This document shows, piece by piece, positions 23,643 to 33,106 of a stretch of DNA of 64,000 nucleotides. Within the stretch, counting starts at the first letter, position 1; every line of letters begins with the position of its first letter. Position numbers and translations under genes: made by a program. This stretch comes from Modestobacter sp. DSM 44400 (GTDB lineage: Bacteria; Actinomycetota; Actinomycetes; Mycobacteriales; Geodermatophilaceae). The DNA lies in assembly GCF_900107175.1 (NCBI RefSeq), contig NZ_FNOZ01000016.1:26206-90205 (forward strand), in the 5' to 3' direction. The notes below the pieces were generated by a model. It was not told where the DNA came from and made no database searches. It saw only the letters and a list, made by a program, of their open reading frames with translations.

Positions 23643-25193
23643 ATGGCCATCACCACCCCACGTCCGGACGACGCCGGGCCGGGAACCGCCGAGGCCGGTG
23701 GACTGCCGGGGCCCGGCGGGCTGCGCCGCACCCTGTCGGTGTGGCAGGCGGTGGGCCTGTCGGTGGCGCTGATGGCGCCCAGCATGGCGGCCAACATCAA
23801 TCCGCAGGGGACCGCCGGGACGGTCGGCCGCGCCGTGCCACTGGCGTTCCTGCTGGCCGCGATCGGCGTCCTGCTGGTGGCCTACGGCTTCGTCCGGCTC
23901 TGCCAGTACTTCCAGCACGCCGGCTCGGTGTACGCCTTCGTGGGCGCGACCCTGGGCCCTCGGACCGGACTGGCGTCGGGCTTCGGGCTGCTCGGCACCT
24001 ACGTCTTCTACGGCGTGGTGACCTCCAGCGCGACCGGCATCTTCGGCACCGCGTTCCTGCAGGCCGTCGGTATCTGGCCCAATCCGCCGTCGTGGGCGCC
24101 GTTCCTGCTGGCCGGGGTCGCGCTGCTCGGTGCGCTGGCGCTCACCATCGCGCCGGCGAAGCGCGGGACGACGGTGCTGCTCACCGTCGAGGGCCTCACC
24201 GTGCTGCTGATCCTGGTCGTCAGCGCGATCGTGCTGGTGCGCCTGGTCTCGGGCAGCGTGCCGGCCGGTGCGCCGTCCCCGGACGCCGGGTTGGACCTGT
24301 CGGTGTTCACCGTGCCGCCGGGCACCGAGACCTCCGCGGTATTCCTGGGCGTGGTGTTCGGGTTCCTGTCCTTCGCCGGCTTCGAGGCCGCGGCGACGCT
24401 GGGGGAGGAGGCACGCAACCCGCGCCGGGACATCCCGCGGGCGATCCTCGGGACGGCGGTCTTCGGCGGCGTCTACTTCGTGGTCGTCACGGCCATCGAG
24501 ATGATGGCCTTCGGCACCGACGAGGCCGGCGTTCAGTCGTTCATCGCCTCGCCGTCGCTGCTCGGTGACCTGGGCAGCAGCTACATCGCCGGCTGGGTCG
24601 GCGACGTCATCACGCTGGGCGCGGCGATCAGCGCGTTCGGCAGCTGCCTGGCCTGCGTCGTCGGCGCCGCCCGGCTGACCTTCGCCTTCGCCCGGGACAC
24701 CGCACGGAACCCGGGCCGGGCGAGCGGGCTGGCCGCCACCACCGCGGCGGGCACGCCGGCGCTCGCCGCCATCGTCGTCACCGCCGCGATGGCGCTGGTC
24801 CAGCTGGTCTGCGCGGTATTCTTCGACGCCGAGGCCTTCGACACCTTTCTGTGGTCGGGCACCATCGGCACGCTGATCCTGCTGGTGGCCTACCTGCTCA
24901 CCACGGTCGGGGCGATCCGGCTGGTGTTCGTGCAGCGGAAGCTGGCGGTGCCGAGGTGGCAGGTCGTCATCCCGGTGCTGGCCCTCGTCGTCCTGGGCTA
25001 CACGATCGGGCGCAACGTCGCCCCCTACCCGGCGTACGCCGACGGCCCGGCGTTCTGGTTCCCGATCGTGGCGGGGCTGTGGCTGCTGGTCGGCGTGGTC
25101 GCCGTGCTGGCCGCCCCGGCGCTGGCGCAGCGGGCCGGTGCGGCGCTGACCGCGGCGGAGCTGGGCGGCCTGGAGGCGGTCGACAGCCGCTGA
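23643..25193 (+). CDS. APC family amino acid/amine permease
   Basis: Encodes 516 residues from ATG 23643 with AAGGAGG in front. It opens LRRTLSVWQAVGLSVALMAP with the small-residue unwound first helix of APC transporters. EAAATLGEEARNPRRDIPRA near residue 245 is the conserved cytoplasmic loop motif. About 12-13 membrane helices can be counted, ending with a short polar tail. Substrate is probably an amino acid or amine; putrescine- or ethanolamine-type permeases belong here. The divergent partner is a glutamine-synthetase-like ligase. The 157-bp spacer contains a comparatively AT-rich stretch (GCTGTAAATGTTGAGTC) that could hold promoter elements. Confidence 0.92.
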   Translation: MAITTPRPDDAGPGTAEAGGLPGPGGLRRTLSVWQAVGLSVALMAPSMAANINPQGTAGTVGRAVPLAFLLAAIGVLLVAYGFVRLCQYFQHAGSVYAFVGATLGPRTGLASGFGLLGTYVFYGVVTSSATGIFGTAFLQAVGIWPNPPSWAPFLLAGVALLGALALTIAPAKRGTTVLLTVEGLTVLLILVVSAIVLVRLVSGSVPAGAPSPDAGLDLSVFTVPPGTETSAVFLGVVFGFLSFAGFEAAATLGEEARNPRRDIPRAILGTAVFGGVYFVVVTAIEMMAFGTDEAGVQSFIASPSLLGDLGSSYIAGWVGDVITLGAAISAFGSCLACVVGAARLTFAFARDTARNPGRASGLAATTAAGTPALAAIVVTAAMALVQLVCAVFFDAEAFDTFLWSGTIGTLILLVAYLLTTVGAIRLVFVQRKLAVPRWQVVIPVLALVVLGYTIGRNVAPYPAYADGPAFWFPIVAGLWLLVGVVAVLAAPALAQRAGAALTAAELGGLEAVDSR

Positions 25194-25218
25194 GCCGGCG
25201 GGCCAGGGCGGTGGCGGG

Positions 25219-26196
25219 TCAGGGCGCTTCGCGGTCGGTCGGCTCGAAGGTGACGTGCACCTGCTCGAACCCCTTGCTGCGCTGCGCCTTGGCCTGGTCG
25301 GTGTAGCTCCGCCGGTCGCCGGGGGTGAGATGGACGTCGTCGGTGAACGGGGTCAGCAGGGCCCGCGGATAGAGCTGGTCCACGCGCACCACGTTGATCT
25401 CCACGCAGAGGACCCCGGCCACCGCGGCGAGGTAGAGGAATGCCAGCAACCCGAGCACCAGGGCGAACACCCCGTTGCTGGCGCTGGCGTTGCCGACCAC
25501 GTAGCTGACGTAGCCCACCCCGAAGGTCTGCAGCAGCTGCCACAGGACGGCGGCGATCAGCGCCCCGGGGGCGACCTGGCGCAGGGTGAGATGCCGGGCG
25601 GTGGCGAGCCGGAACGCGAAGACGAACACGATCGCGTTGACCGCGATCGAGAGCACGAGGACGAGTACCCGCAGCGCCATGCCGAGGGACCCGGCGTTGC
25701 CCGAGCCGAGGGTGGACAGGGCGGTGGTGCCGATGACCGCCAGCCCGGCCGTGCCGAGGAGCAACAGGCTCCGGCCCCGGGCCAGGAACGGGTTGGGCCG
25801 GCTGTTGCGCGGCACCGACCAGGCGGTGTTCATCGCGTACTGGACGGCCTGGGCGACGCCGAGTCCGCCGTAGAGGGAACCGAGGACGCCGATTACGACG
25901 CCGGCGACGCCCCCGTTGAGCTGCTCGGGTGTGCCCAGCTGTTCTCCCACCACCGGGAACTGGCTGAGCGCGGAGTCGATCAGGCGCGCCTGCAACCCCG
26001 GGTTCCCGGCCAGGACCGTGCTGAGGATCGTCGAGGACAGCAGCAGGAGTGGGAAGAGCGATACGAACGCGTAGTAGGTGATCAGTGCGGCCAGGTACGG
26101 ACCGGAGTCGTCGATGTACTTGTAGACGACCGCGATCGGAAACCCGGCGACCGGGTGTCGACGCTGGAGCCGGTCCAGCTTGTCGGCGAGGGACAC
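25219..26196 (-). CDS. YihY/BrkB family membrane protein
   Basis: Encodes 325 residues from GTG 26196 (MSLADKLDRLQRRHPVAGFP). The family pattern is clear: AVVYKYIDDSGPYLAALITY, then YAFVSLFPLLLLSSTILSTV, with about six membrane helices, and LYGGLGVAQAVQYAMNTAWS. The C-terminus is cytoplasmic and ends in a basic-acidic tail. BrkB/YihY proteins were once called ribonuclease BN, but that activity is not theirs; their role is uncertain, possibly in envelope transport or export. It is convergent with the APC gene and divergent from the TPM gene. A second family member is at 58245-59366. Confidence 0.93.
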   Translation of the reverse strand: MSLADKLDRLQRRHPVAGFPIAVVYKYIDDSGPYLAALITYYAFVSLFPLLLLSSTILSTVLAGNPGLQARLIDSALSQFPVVGEQLGTPEQLNGGVAGVVIGVLGSLYGGLGVAQAVQYAMNTAWSVPRNSRPNPFLARGRSLLLLGTAGLAVIGTTALSTLGSGNAGSLGMALRVLVLVLSIAVNAIVFVFAFRLATARHLTLRQVAPGALIAAVLWQLLQTFGVGYVSYVVGNASASNGVFALVLGLLAFLYLAAVAGVLCVEINVVRVDQLYPRALLTPFTDDVHLTPGDRRSYTDQAKAQRSKGFEQVHVTFEPTDREAP

Positions 26197-26286
26197 GGGC
26201 GGAGTGCACCACGTTCGCGGGTTGCCCACCACGGCAGGACGTCCGGGACGGAGCGGCCGCTGCGCCCGATGGGGGACGATGGGCTC

Positions 26287-28329
26287 ATGCGTCTCCTCTT
26301 TCGGCTGCTCCTCGCGCTGGCCGCCGGCCTGCTCGCCGTCCTCGTGGGCGCCGGCCCGGCACTCGCCGTCGCCCCGTTCGCGCCGACCGACCAGATCACC
26401 GACCAGGTCGGAGTTCTTGACGGCGGTGAGCAGGACACGGTGCAGGCCGCCCTCGATGCGCTCCGCGACGACGACGGCACCCAGCTGTACGTCGTCTACG
26501 TCGACTCCTTCGACGGGCTGTCCCCCGCCGACTGGGCCAAGCAGTCGTTCCAGCTGCGCGGGATGGGCGCCGGCGACGTGCTGTTCGCGGTGGCGACCGG
26601 CACCCGGAACTACGGCCACTGGGAGCAGGACTTCCGGCTCACCGGGGACCAGGTCGACGAGCTCATCGTGTCCGACGTGGAGCCTCGCCTGGCCGAGGAC
26701 GACTGGGCCGGGGCGGCCGTGGCGCTGGCCGAGGGACTGCAGCCTGGCAGCGGCGGAGCCGGCGCCCTTGCGGTCATCGCCGGGGTCGCGGTCGTCGGTG
26801 GCGGTGGGTACGTGCTGGTCCGCAACCGGAACCGCAAGAAGGCGACCGCCGCCTCGGCCCGCGCCGCCGACGAGCAGGCCGCCGCCGAGGCTGCCGCCCG
26901 CGACCCGCACAACGGGACGTCGACCGAGCAGCTGACCTTCCGGGCGAGCGAGGAACTGCTGGCCCTCGACGAGGCGGTGAAGACATCCGAGCTGGACCTG
27001 ACCTACGCCCGCACGCAGTACGGCGACGAGCCGGTCGCCGGGTTCGGAGAGGCGCTGGACCAGTCGAAGACCGAGCTGTCCCGGGCTTTCGCCATCCGGC
27101 AGGAGCTGGACGACGACATCCCCGAAGACGAGCCGACCCAGCGCCGGATGCTCACCGAACTCCTCCAGCTGACCGCCGCCGCCGACGCGCGGCTGCGCAG
27201 CCAGGCCGAGGCCTACGCGCGGTTGCGGGGGCTGGAGCAGAACGCCCCCCAGGCACTGGCTGAGCTCGGCCCGGCAGCCGAGGCGCTCCGGGCCCGGGTC
27301 CCGGCGGTGGAGCGGACCCTGGCCGACCTCCAGCAGCGCTACGCCCGGACGGCGTGGTCGGCGGTCGCCGACAACGTGACCGAGGCCCGGTCCCGACTGG
27401 ACCTGGCCGAGCAGTTCGTCAGCCACGGACAGGCCGAGCTCGACGCCGGCCGGTCGGCCGGTGCCGTTCCGGCGATCCGCGCCGCCGAGGACGCGCTGGC
27501 GCAGAGCCGGACGCTGCTCGACGCGGTCGGCCGGCTCGCCGGCGACCTCCAGGACGTCGGGCCACGGTTCGAAGCGGTCCGCGCCGAGACCGAGAAGGAC
27601 ATCGCCGAGGCGCGCACGCTGCTGCACCGCGGCGTCGACACCCCCGGGCTGCAGGAGCAGTTGGCCCGCGCCGAGAGCGCTCTCGCCAGCTGCACAGCCG
27701 CGCTGCGCGCGGGCTCGGGGACGCCTGCGGACCCGCTGGCCGTCGTCCGTCAGCTCGACGAGGCCGACCTGGCGCTGGAGGCGGCGCTCGAGCCGGCCCG
27801 GGACGACCGGCAGCAGCAGGCGCGGGCCGGCGCCCACTTCCAGCAGGCCGTGCAGGCTGCGGTCGGCTCGGTGACGGCGGCTGGGGACTTCATCGCCACC
27901 CGTCGCGGCGCGGTGGGCAGTGCCGCACGCACCCGGCTGGCCGAGGCCGAGCGGCACCTGGACAGCGCGCTGCGGACGGGCAAGGCCGACCCGCTTGCGG
28001 CTCTGCGCAGCGCCCAGCGCGCCGACACGCTCGCCCAGCAGGCCCTCCAGACCGCCGAGCAGGACGTGTTCGACTACCAGAACGGCGGCGGCTACGGCGG
28101 CGGCTACGGGGGTGGCTACGGCGGCGGGTACCGGCGCGGCTACGGCGGCGGTGGCTTCGGCGGCGGTCTGGCCGGTGGGCTGCTCGGCGGCATGATCCTG
28201 GGCGGGCTGGGCGGTGGCTTCGGCGGCGGTTTCGGCGGCGGCGGCGGCGGCGACTTCGGCGGCGGCGGCGACTTCGGCGGCGGCGGTGACTTCGGCGGCG
28301 GCGGGGACGGCGGCGGCGGCAGCTTCTGA
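26287..28329 (+). CDS. TPM-domain membrane protein with coiled-coil region and Gly-rich tail
   Basis: Encodes 680 residues from ATG 26287; GGGGGA sits about 10 bases before it. Residues 1-30 are a Sec signal ending AGPALA-VAP. A TPM domain follows (about 40-155): DQITDQVGVLDGGEQDTVQA, then GTQLYVVYVDSFDGLSPADW. One membrane helix (about 160-180) is followed by a basic stop (RNRNRKK). About 400 residues of Ala/Glu/Arg-rich helices with likely coiled coils come next. The last 80 residues are Gly/Tyr/Phe repeats (GGGYGGGYGGGY, GGGGDFGGGGDFGGG). This matches a family common in actinobacteria whose function is not settled. The low-complexity end is encoded by near-tandem GGCGGC DNA. Confidence 0.9.
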   Translation: MRLLFRLLLALAAGLLAVLVGAGPALAVAPFAPTDQITDQVGVLDGGEQDTVQAALDALRDDDGTQLYVVYVDSFDGLSPADWAKQSFQLRGMGAGDVLFAVATGTRNYGHWEQDFRLTGDQVDELIVSDVEPRLAEDDWAGAAVALAEGLQPGSGGAGALAVIAGVAVVGGGGYVLVRNRNRKKATAASARAADEQAAAEAAARDPHNGTSTEQLTFRASEELLALDEAVKTSELDLTYARTQYGDEPVAGFGEALDQSKTELSRAFAIRQELDDDIPEDEPTQRRMLTELLQLTAAADARLRSQAEAYARLRGLEQNAPQALAELGPAAEALRARVPAVERTLADLQQRYARTAWSAVADNVTEARSRLDLAEQFVSHGQAELDAGRSAGAVPAIRAAEDALAQSRTLLDAVGRLAGDLQDVGPRFEAVRAETEKDIAEARTLLHRGVDTPGLQEQLARAESALASCTAALRAGSGTPADPLAVVRQLDEADLALEAALEPARDDRQQQARAGAHFQQAVQAAVGSVTAAGDFIATRRGAVGSAARTRLAEAERHLDSALRTGKADPLAALRSAQRADTLAQQALQTAEQDVFDYQNGGGYGGGYGGGYGGGYRRGYGGGGFGGGLAGGLLGGMILGGLGGGFGGGFGGGGGGDFGGGGDFGGGGDFGGGGDGGGGSF

Positions 28330-28371
28330 CCGGGGGCGCAGGCGTCGTCCCGAACCGACAGACTGTCAGGC

Positions 28372-29493
28372 GTGAGTGATCTGGATCCCGATCTCGCTGC
28401 CCTGCCGCTGGTCGACCACCACTGTCACGGCCTGGTGCGCCGCGACCTCGACCGGCCCGAGTTCGAGGCGATGCTCACCGAGGCCGCCGGGCCGAGCGCG
28501 CTGGGCGGGTCGCTGTTCGACTCGCAGATCGGCTTCGCCGTCCGCCGGTGGTGCGCCCCGGTGCTCGACCTGCCGGCGCACGCCCCGGCCGATGACTACC
28601 TGGCCCGGCGGGCCGAACTCGGCGCGGACGAGGTCAACCGCCGGCTGATGGCCGCGACGGGCACGCAGACGTTCCTGCTCGACACCGGCTATCTGCCCGA
28701 GCCGATCACCACTCCGAACGAACTCGCGGCGCTGACCGGCGGTACCGCCCGGGAGATCGTCCGGCTCGAGGCCGTTGCCCAGGACGTGCTGGCCTCCTCC
28801 GGCGCGGCCGGCTTCGCCGCGCAGTTCCGCGCGCAGCTCGCCCGGCGCTGCGCCGGGGCGGCCGGGGTGAAGTCGATCGCCGCCTATCGGGTGGGGCTGG
28901 AGCTGGAGGGCACCCGCCCGACCGACGCCGAGGTGACCGCCGCCGCAGACCGGCTGCTCACCTCCGGCGGCCCGCTCCGGGTGGCCGATCCGGTGCTGCA
29001 CCGCTTCCTGGTCTGGTCCGGCATCGACCTGCGGATGCCCGTGCAGTTCCACGTCGGCTACGGCGACGCCGACGTCGACCTGCACCGCTGCGACCCGCTG
29101 CTACTCACCGACCTGCTGCGGGCCACCGAGCCGGCCGGCGTCCCGATGCTGTTGCTGCACAACTACCCGTTCCACCGGCACGCCGGCTTCCTGGCCCAGG
29201 TGTTCGGGCACGTCTTCGTCGACGTCGGGCTGGCCACCCACAATCTCGGCTCCCGCGCCCCGGCGATCCTCGCCGAGCTGCTGGAACTCGCCCCGTTCGG
29301 CAAGGTGCTGTTCTCCTCCGACGCCTTCGGCCTGGCGGAGCTGTACCTGCTCGGCACGGTGCTGTTCCGCCGCGGGCTGGGCCGGTTGCTGGCCGAGGGG
29401 GTCGCCGACGACGCGTGGACGGCGGCCGACGCGGCGCGGGTGGCGGAGATGATCGGCGCGGGCAACGCCCGGCGCGCCTACCGGCTCGGCTGA
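28372..29493 (+). CDS. Amidohydrolase family protein (FluG N-domain-like)
   Basis: Encodes 373 residues from GTG 28372. The metal-binding start LPLVDHHCHGLV gives the H-x-H motif near residue 17. QFHVGYGDADVDLHRCDPLL, LLHNYPFHRHAGFLAQ and VLFSSDAFGLAELYL supply later ligands, including the final aspartate. These belong to the amidohydrolase-2 type TIM barrels and resemble the first domain of fungal FluG, whose second domain is glutamine-synthetase-like. A glutamine-synthetase-like gene and a permease lie 4-6 kb upstream, so the split parts may serve one pathway. Reaction is unknown; hydrolysis of an amide is likely. Confidence 0.85.
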   Translation: MSDLDPDLAALPLVDHHCHGLVRRDLDRPEFEAMLTEAAGPSALGGSLFDSQIGFAVRRWCAPVLDLPAHAPADDYLARRAELGADEVNRRLMAATGTQTFLLDTGYLPEPITTPNELAALTGGTAREIVRLEAVAQDVLASSGAAGFAAQFRAQLARRCAGAAGVKSIAAYRVGLELEGTRPTDAEVTAAADRLLTSGGPLRVADPVLHRFLVWSGIDLRMPVQFHVGYGDADVDLHRCDPLLLTDLLRATEPAGVPMLLLHNYPFHRHAGFLAQVFGHVFVDVGLATHNLGSRAPAILAELLELAPFGKVLFSSDAFGLAELYLLGTVLFRRGLGRLLAEGVADDAWTAADAARVAEMIGAGNARRAYRLG

Positions 29494-29540
29494 CCGGGTC
29501 CCCGTTCCACGCCCGGACCCGCCCCGGCGAAGATGGCCCG

Positions 29541-30803
29541 GTGCCCGCCGTCGAGACCCCCGCCCCCCTGCTCACGGGAGAACCCCCACCCGAGCTGCTG
29601 GCCTGGTACGAGCGGCTGTCCGCCGCGGTCCACGCGGAGCTGCCCGCGGCCGTCGAGCTGCGGCACCAGCTGCACGCCGACCCGCGGCTGTCCGGCTCCG
29701 AGGAGGACACCGCGGCGGCCGTCGTCGCGGCCCTCGGCGTGGGGAAGGGGCGCACCGTCGCCGGGACCGGCCGGCTGGTGCGGATCCGGGGCGGTGCGGG
29801 ACCCAGCGTGGCCCTGCGTGCCGAGCTCGACGGGCTGGCGGTCCACGAGCAGACCGGTGTGCCGTGGGCGGCGACGAACGGCGTCATGCACGCCTGCGGA
29901 CACGACGCCCACCTGGCCGGCCTGGTCGCCGTCGGCCGCGCCGTCGCCCGGGTCGGCGGGCCGGCACCGCTGCTCGCCGTCCTCCAGCCGCGCGAGGAGC
30001 AGGCCCCCTCCGGCGCCCGGGACGTCGCCGACTCCGGCGCGCTCACCGAGGAAGGCGTCGGCCCGATCATCGCCGTCCACGTCCAACCGGAGCTCCCCGC
30101 CGGCGTGGTCAACGCCACCCCCGGCCCGGTCAACGCCGCCACCGACGAGTTCACGATCACCGTTGTCGGCTCCGGCGGGCACGGCGGCTACCCGCACACC
30201 ACCGTCGACCCGGTGCTCGCCCTCTGCGCCCTGGTGGTCAACCTGCAGCAGCTGGTCAGCCGGCGCATCGACCCGACCGTGGGCGCCGTCCTGGCGGTCA
30301 CCCAGCTCGACGCCGGGTCAGCCTTCAACGTCGTCCCGGACACCGCCCGCGCCCGCGGCGGCCTGCGGGTGATGCGCGAGGAGGACCGGACGAGGTTGCT
30401 CCGGGCGCTCGCCGACGCAGCCGAGCACACCGCCGCCGCGTACGGCTGCACCGCCACCGTGCACACCGAGAGCAACGAGCCGGTGCTGGCCAACGACCCG
30501 GAGCTGGCACGGGCGGCGGTTACCTGGCTGGGCCGCAGCGGCGTCCCGGTGGACGACACGTTCCGATCCTTCGGCGCCGATGACTTCTCCCACTTCAGCT
30601 CCGCGCACCGGTCCCTGATGCTCTTCCTGGGCGTCGCCGGCGGTGACGAGGGCGCCGACGGGCGCCGCCCCGGTCTGCACTCGCCGCGCTTCCTGCCCGG
30701 CGACCACGTCGTCGGCCGGGTCGCCGACGCCCTGCTGGCCGGCTACCTGGCCGGCGCCGAACTGCTCGGGCCGGTGCCGTTGCCACCCGGGGAGGACGCA
30801 TGA
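29541..30803 (+). CDS. M20 family metallopeptidase/amidohydrolase
   Basis: Encodes 420 residues from GTG 29541. It has the signatures of M20D amidohydrolases (hippurate, IAA-amino acid or N-acyl amino acid hydrolases): ELRHQLHADPRLSGSEEDTA, ALRAELDGLAVHEQ, MHACGHDAHLAGLV with metal ligands H and D, LQPREEQAPSGARDV with the catalytic and metal glutamates, and GSGGHGGYPH in the lid/dimer domain. SFGADDFSHF near residue 355 completes the site. It would release free amines or amino acids from N-acylated forms in the cytoplasm. It overlaps the next gene by four bases and lies 47 bp after the amidohydrolase gene. Confidence 0.93.
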   Translation: MPAVETPAPLLTGEPPPELLAWYERLSAAVHAELPAAVELRHQLHADPRLSGSEEDTAAAVVAALGVGKGRTVAGTGRLVRIRGGAGPSVALRAELDGLAVHEQTGVPWAATNGVMHACGHDAHLAGLVAVGRAVARVGGPAPLLAVLQPREEQAPSGARDVADSGALTEEGVGPIIAVHVQPELPAGVVNATPGPVNAATDEFTITVVGSGGHGGYPHTTVDPVLALCALVVNLQQLVSRRIDPTVGAVLAVTQLDAGSAFNVVPDTARARGGLRVMREEDRTRLLRALADAAEHTAAAYGCTATVHTESNEPVLANDPELARAAVTWLGRSGVPVDDTFRSFGADDFSHFSSAHRSLMLFLGVAGGDEGADGRRPGLHSPRFLPGDHVVGRVADALLAGYLAGAELLGPVPLPPGEDA

Positions 30804-31774
30804 CCACCCGGCCGGTCGCAGAGATCGCCGACCGCTACCGTTGGTTCGCCCAGGTCGAGGCCGCGGGCGTCTCCCCGCTGTACGAGGCCTTCGCGGCGAG
30901 CATCGCCGCGGACGCCGACGTGCTCGCCTTCCTCGCCGACCTGCCGGCCGGCAAGCAGCAGCCGAACCTGCTGCTGGCGGCGCTGCAGTACCTGCACGGG
31001 ACGGCGACGAGCTACCCCGAACTGCGCAATTGGGTGCTCGAGGACGCCGACCGGGTGCGGACCACGATGCTCACCCACGCGACGCAGACCAACGAACCGG
31101 CCCGGTGCGCCGCCCTGCTGCCGCTGCTGGCCGGCTTTTCCGAGCCTCTGACGCTGATCGAGGTCGGCGCCTCGGCCGGCCTGTGCCTGTACCCCGACCG
31201 CTACGCCTACGACTACGGCGGCCACCTGGTCGGCGGGCCGAGCCCGGTCACGCTGAGCTGCGAACTCAGCGGCCCGGTGCCGGTGCCGGCGCGGGTCCCG
31301 AAGGTCGTGGCGCGCATGGGCGTCGACCTGAACCCGCTCGACCCCGCCGACCCTGACGATCGGGCCTGGCTCCACGCGCTGATCTGGCCCGGCCACCCCG
31401 AGCGGCGGTCCCGGCTGGACGCCGCCCTCGACCTCGCGGCCGCGGAACCGGCCACGATGTTCACCGGGCACCTGCTCGACCAGCTGCCTGTCGCGGTCGC
31501 TGCCGCACCGGCCGCCAGCACCACCGTGGTCTTCCACACCGCCGTGCTGGCCTACCTCAGCGATGACGACAAGGCCGCCTTCATCGCGCTGGTCGGTGGG
31601 CTGCCGGTGCGCTGGATCTCCCAGGAGGGCCTCGGCGTGCTCCCCGCCGTCCGCGACCGGCTGCCGGCCCCGGCACCGGGCGACCGTGCGCAGCTGGTCC
31701 TCGCCCTGGACGGCGAGCCGGTCGCGCGCACCGCTCCGCACGGCGGGCGGCTGGACTGGCTGGCGGCCACCTAG
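30800..31774 (+). CDS. DUF2332 domain-containing protein
   Basis: Encodes 324 residues from ATG 30800, overlapping the M20 gene by four bases. The family pattern is clear: RYRWFAQVEAAGVSPLYEAF at the start, LPAGKQQPNLLLAALQYLHG, TQTNEPARCAALLPLL, and LIEVGASAGLCLYPDRYAYD, which looks like a Rossmann methyltransferase-type loop (G-A-S-A-G-L). HTAVLAYLS and WISQEG are further conserved points. The function of DUF2332 is unknown; the glycine-rich loop suggests a SAM- or nucleotide-binding fold. Coupled translation with the hydrolase suggests related roles. Confidence 0.92.
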   Translation: MTTRPVAEIADRYRWFAQVEAAGVSPLYEAFAASIAADADVLAFLADLPAGKQQPNLLLAALQYLHGTATSYPELRNWVLEDADRVRTTMLTHATQTNEPARCAALLPLLAGFSEPLTLIEVGASAGLCLYPDRYAYDYGGHLVGGPSPVTLSCELSGPVPVPARVPKVVARMGVDLNPLDPADPDDRAWLHALIWPGHPERRSRLDAALDLAAAEPATMFTGHLLDQLPVAVAAAPAASTTVVFHTAVLAYLSDDDKAAFIALVGGLPVRWISQEGLGVLPAVRDRLPAPAPGDRAQLVLALDGEPVARTAPHGGRLDWLAAT

Positions 31775-31783
31775 CCTGACCGG

Positions 31784-33091
31784 GTGACGGCCCACTCCCA
31801 CGGATCCGACGCCGACGCCCCGCCGGACGCGGCCGCGCTGGGTCGCCGCCGGCGGGCGGTGCAGCTCATGCTCTTGGTGCTCGTCCCGATCGGCCTGGCC
31901 ACCGTCGTCGGGCTGGTCGTGCTGTGGCCCAGTGGCGAGCAGAGCGCCGCCCAGCAGGCGGCCGACTCGTTCTACCCGCCCGGAACGACGTACCCGACGG
32001 CCACGGTGATGTCCCTGGAGAGCCAGCAGTGCGGCCAGGCGACGTCCGGCGGACAGGACCTCACCTGCGCGGTCGCGGTGCTCGTCGTCGGCGAGGGGGA
32101 GGGCGAGGGCGACTACGTCCAGGTCGAGCTGCCGCCCGAGGTCGTCGCGATGGACGTCGAGGTCGGCGACGAGCTGGTGCTCGACCGCGACCCGGGCGTC
32201 GACGGCGGCGGGCCGACCTACCAGTTCCAGGACTTCGCCCGCGGCACCCCGATCGTCGTGCTGGCCCTCGCGTTCGTGCTGGTCGTGGCCCTGGTCGCCC
32301 GGCTGCGCGGTGTGCTGGCGATCGTCGGGCTGGGCTTCGCCTTCCTCGTCCTGCTGACCTTCATGCTGCCCGCGCTGCTGGCCGGCGGGTCACCGATGTG
32401 GGTCACCCTGGTCGGCTCCTCGGCGATCATGTTCGTCGTCCTCTACCTGGCGCACGGCTTCTCCGCCCGGACGACGACCGCGTTGCTCGGCACCCTGGCC
32501 GGGCTGGCCCTCACCGCGGTGCTGGGCTCGGTCGCGGTGGCTGCCGCCCGGCTGACCGGCTTCGCCAGCGAGGCCACGCTGCAGCTGCAGCAGTACGACC
32601 CGACGCTGGACTTCACCGGCCTCGTACTGGCCGGCATGGCCGTGGCCGGACTCGGCGTCCTCAACGACGTCACCATCACCCAGGCCTCCGCGGTGTGGCA
32701 GCTGCACGAGGTGTCGCCGGGGATGAGCTGGCGGGAGCTGTTCGGCCGGGGCATGGCGATCGGCCGGGACCACATCGCCTCCACGATCTACACGATCGTC
32801 TTCGCCTACGCCGGGGCCGCACTGCCGCTGCTCCTGCTGTTCGAGATCTACCAGCGGCCGTTCTGGACGGTCCTCACCGGCATGCAGGTCGGTGAGGAGG
32901 TCATCCGCACCCTGGTCGGCGCCATCGCGCTCGTGCTCGCCGTCCCGTTGACCACGGTGGTGGGCGCGCTGATCGCCGCCAGGGCAGCGACCGCGCCACC
33001 GGCCGCTGGAACCCCACCGGTGCCGGCACCCGCCCGGGAACGCAGGGCTGAACCACGGGACGCGCTGCCGGATCGACCGCGCCGGGACTGA
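31784..33091 (+). CDS. YibE/F family membrane protein
   Basis: Encodes 435 residues from GTG 31784, ten bases after the previous stop. One N-terminal helix (about 28-48) is followed by an extracytoplasmic beta-rich region (about 50-145) with a conserved polar pattern. A cluster of about seven helices begins at IVVLALAFVLVVALVARLRG. The signature LVLAGMAVAGLGVLNDVTIT, then QASAVWQLHEVSPGMSWREL, is diagnostic of YibE/F. Function is unknown; some members are tied to metal or envelope processes. The C-terminal 35 residues are Pro/Ala/Arg-rich and probably cytoplasmic. Confidence 0.93.
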   Translation: MTAHSHGSDADAPPDAAALGRRRRAVQLMLLVLVPIGLATVVGLVVLWPSGEQSAAQQAADSFYPPGTTYPTATVMSLESQQCGQATSGGQDLTCAVAVLVVGEGEGEGDYVQVELPPEVVAMDVEVGDELVLDRDPGVDGGGPTYQFQDFARGTPIVVLALAFVLVVALVARLRGVLAIVGLGFAFLVLLTFMLPALLAGGSPMWVTLVGSSAIMFVVLYLAHGFSARTTTALLGTLAGLALTAVLGSVAVAAARLTGFASEATLQLQQYDPTLDFTGLVLAGMAVAGLGVLNDVTITQASAVWQLHEVSPGMSWRELFGRGMAIGRDHIASTIYTIVFAYAGAALPLLLLFEIYQRPFWTVLTGMQVGEEVIRTLVGAIALVLAVPLTTVVGALIAARAATAPPAAGTPPVPAPARERRAEPRDALPDRPRRD

Positions 33092-33106
33092 CCCGGATCC
33101 GGCGGC

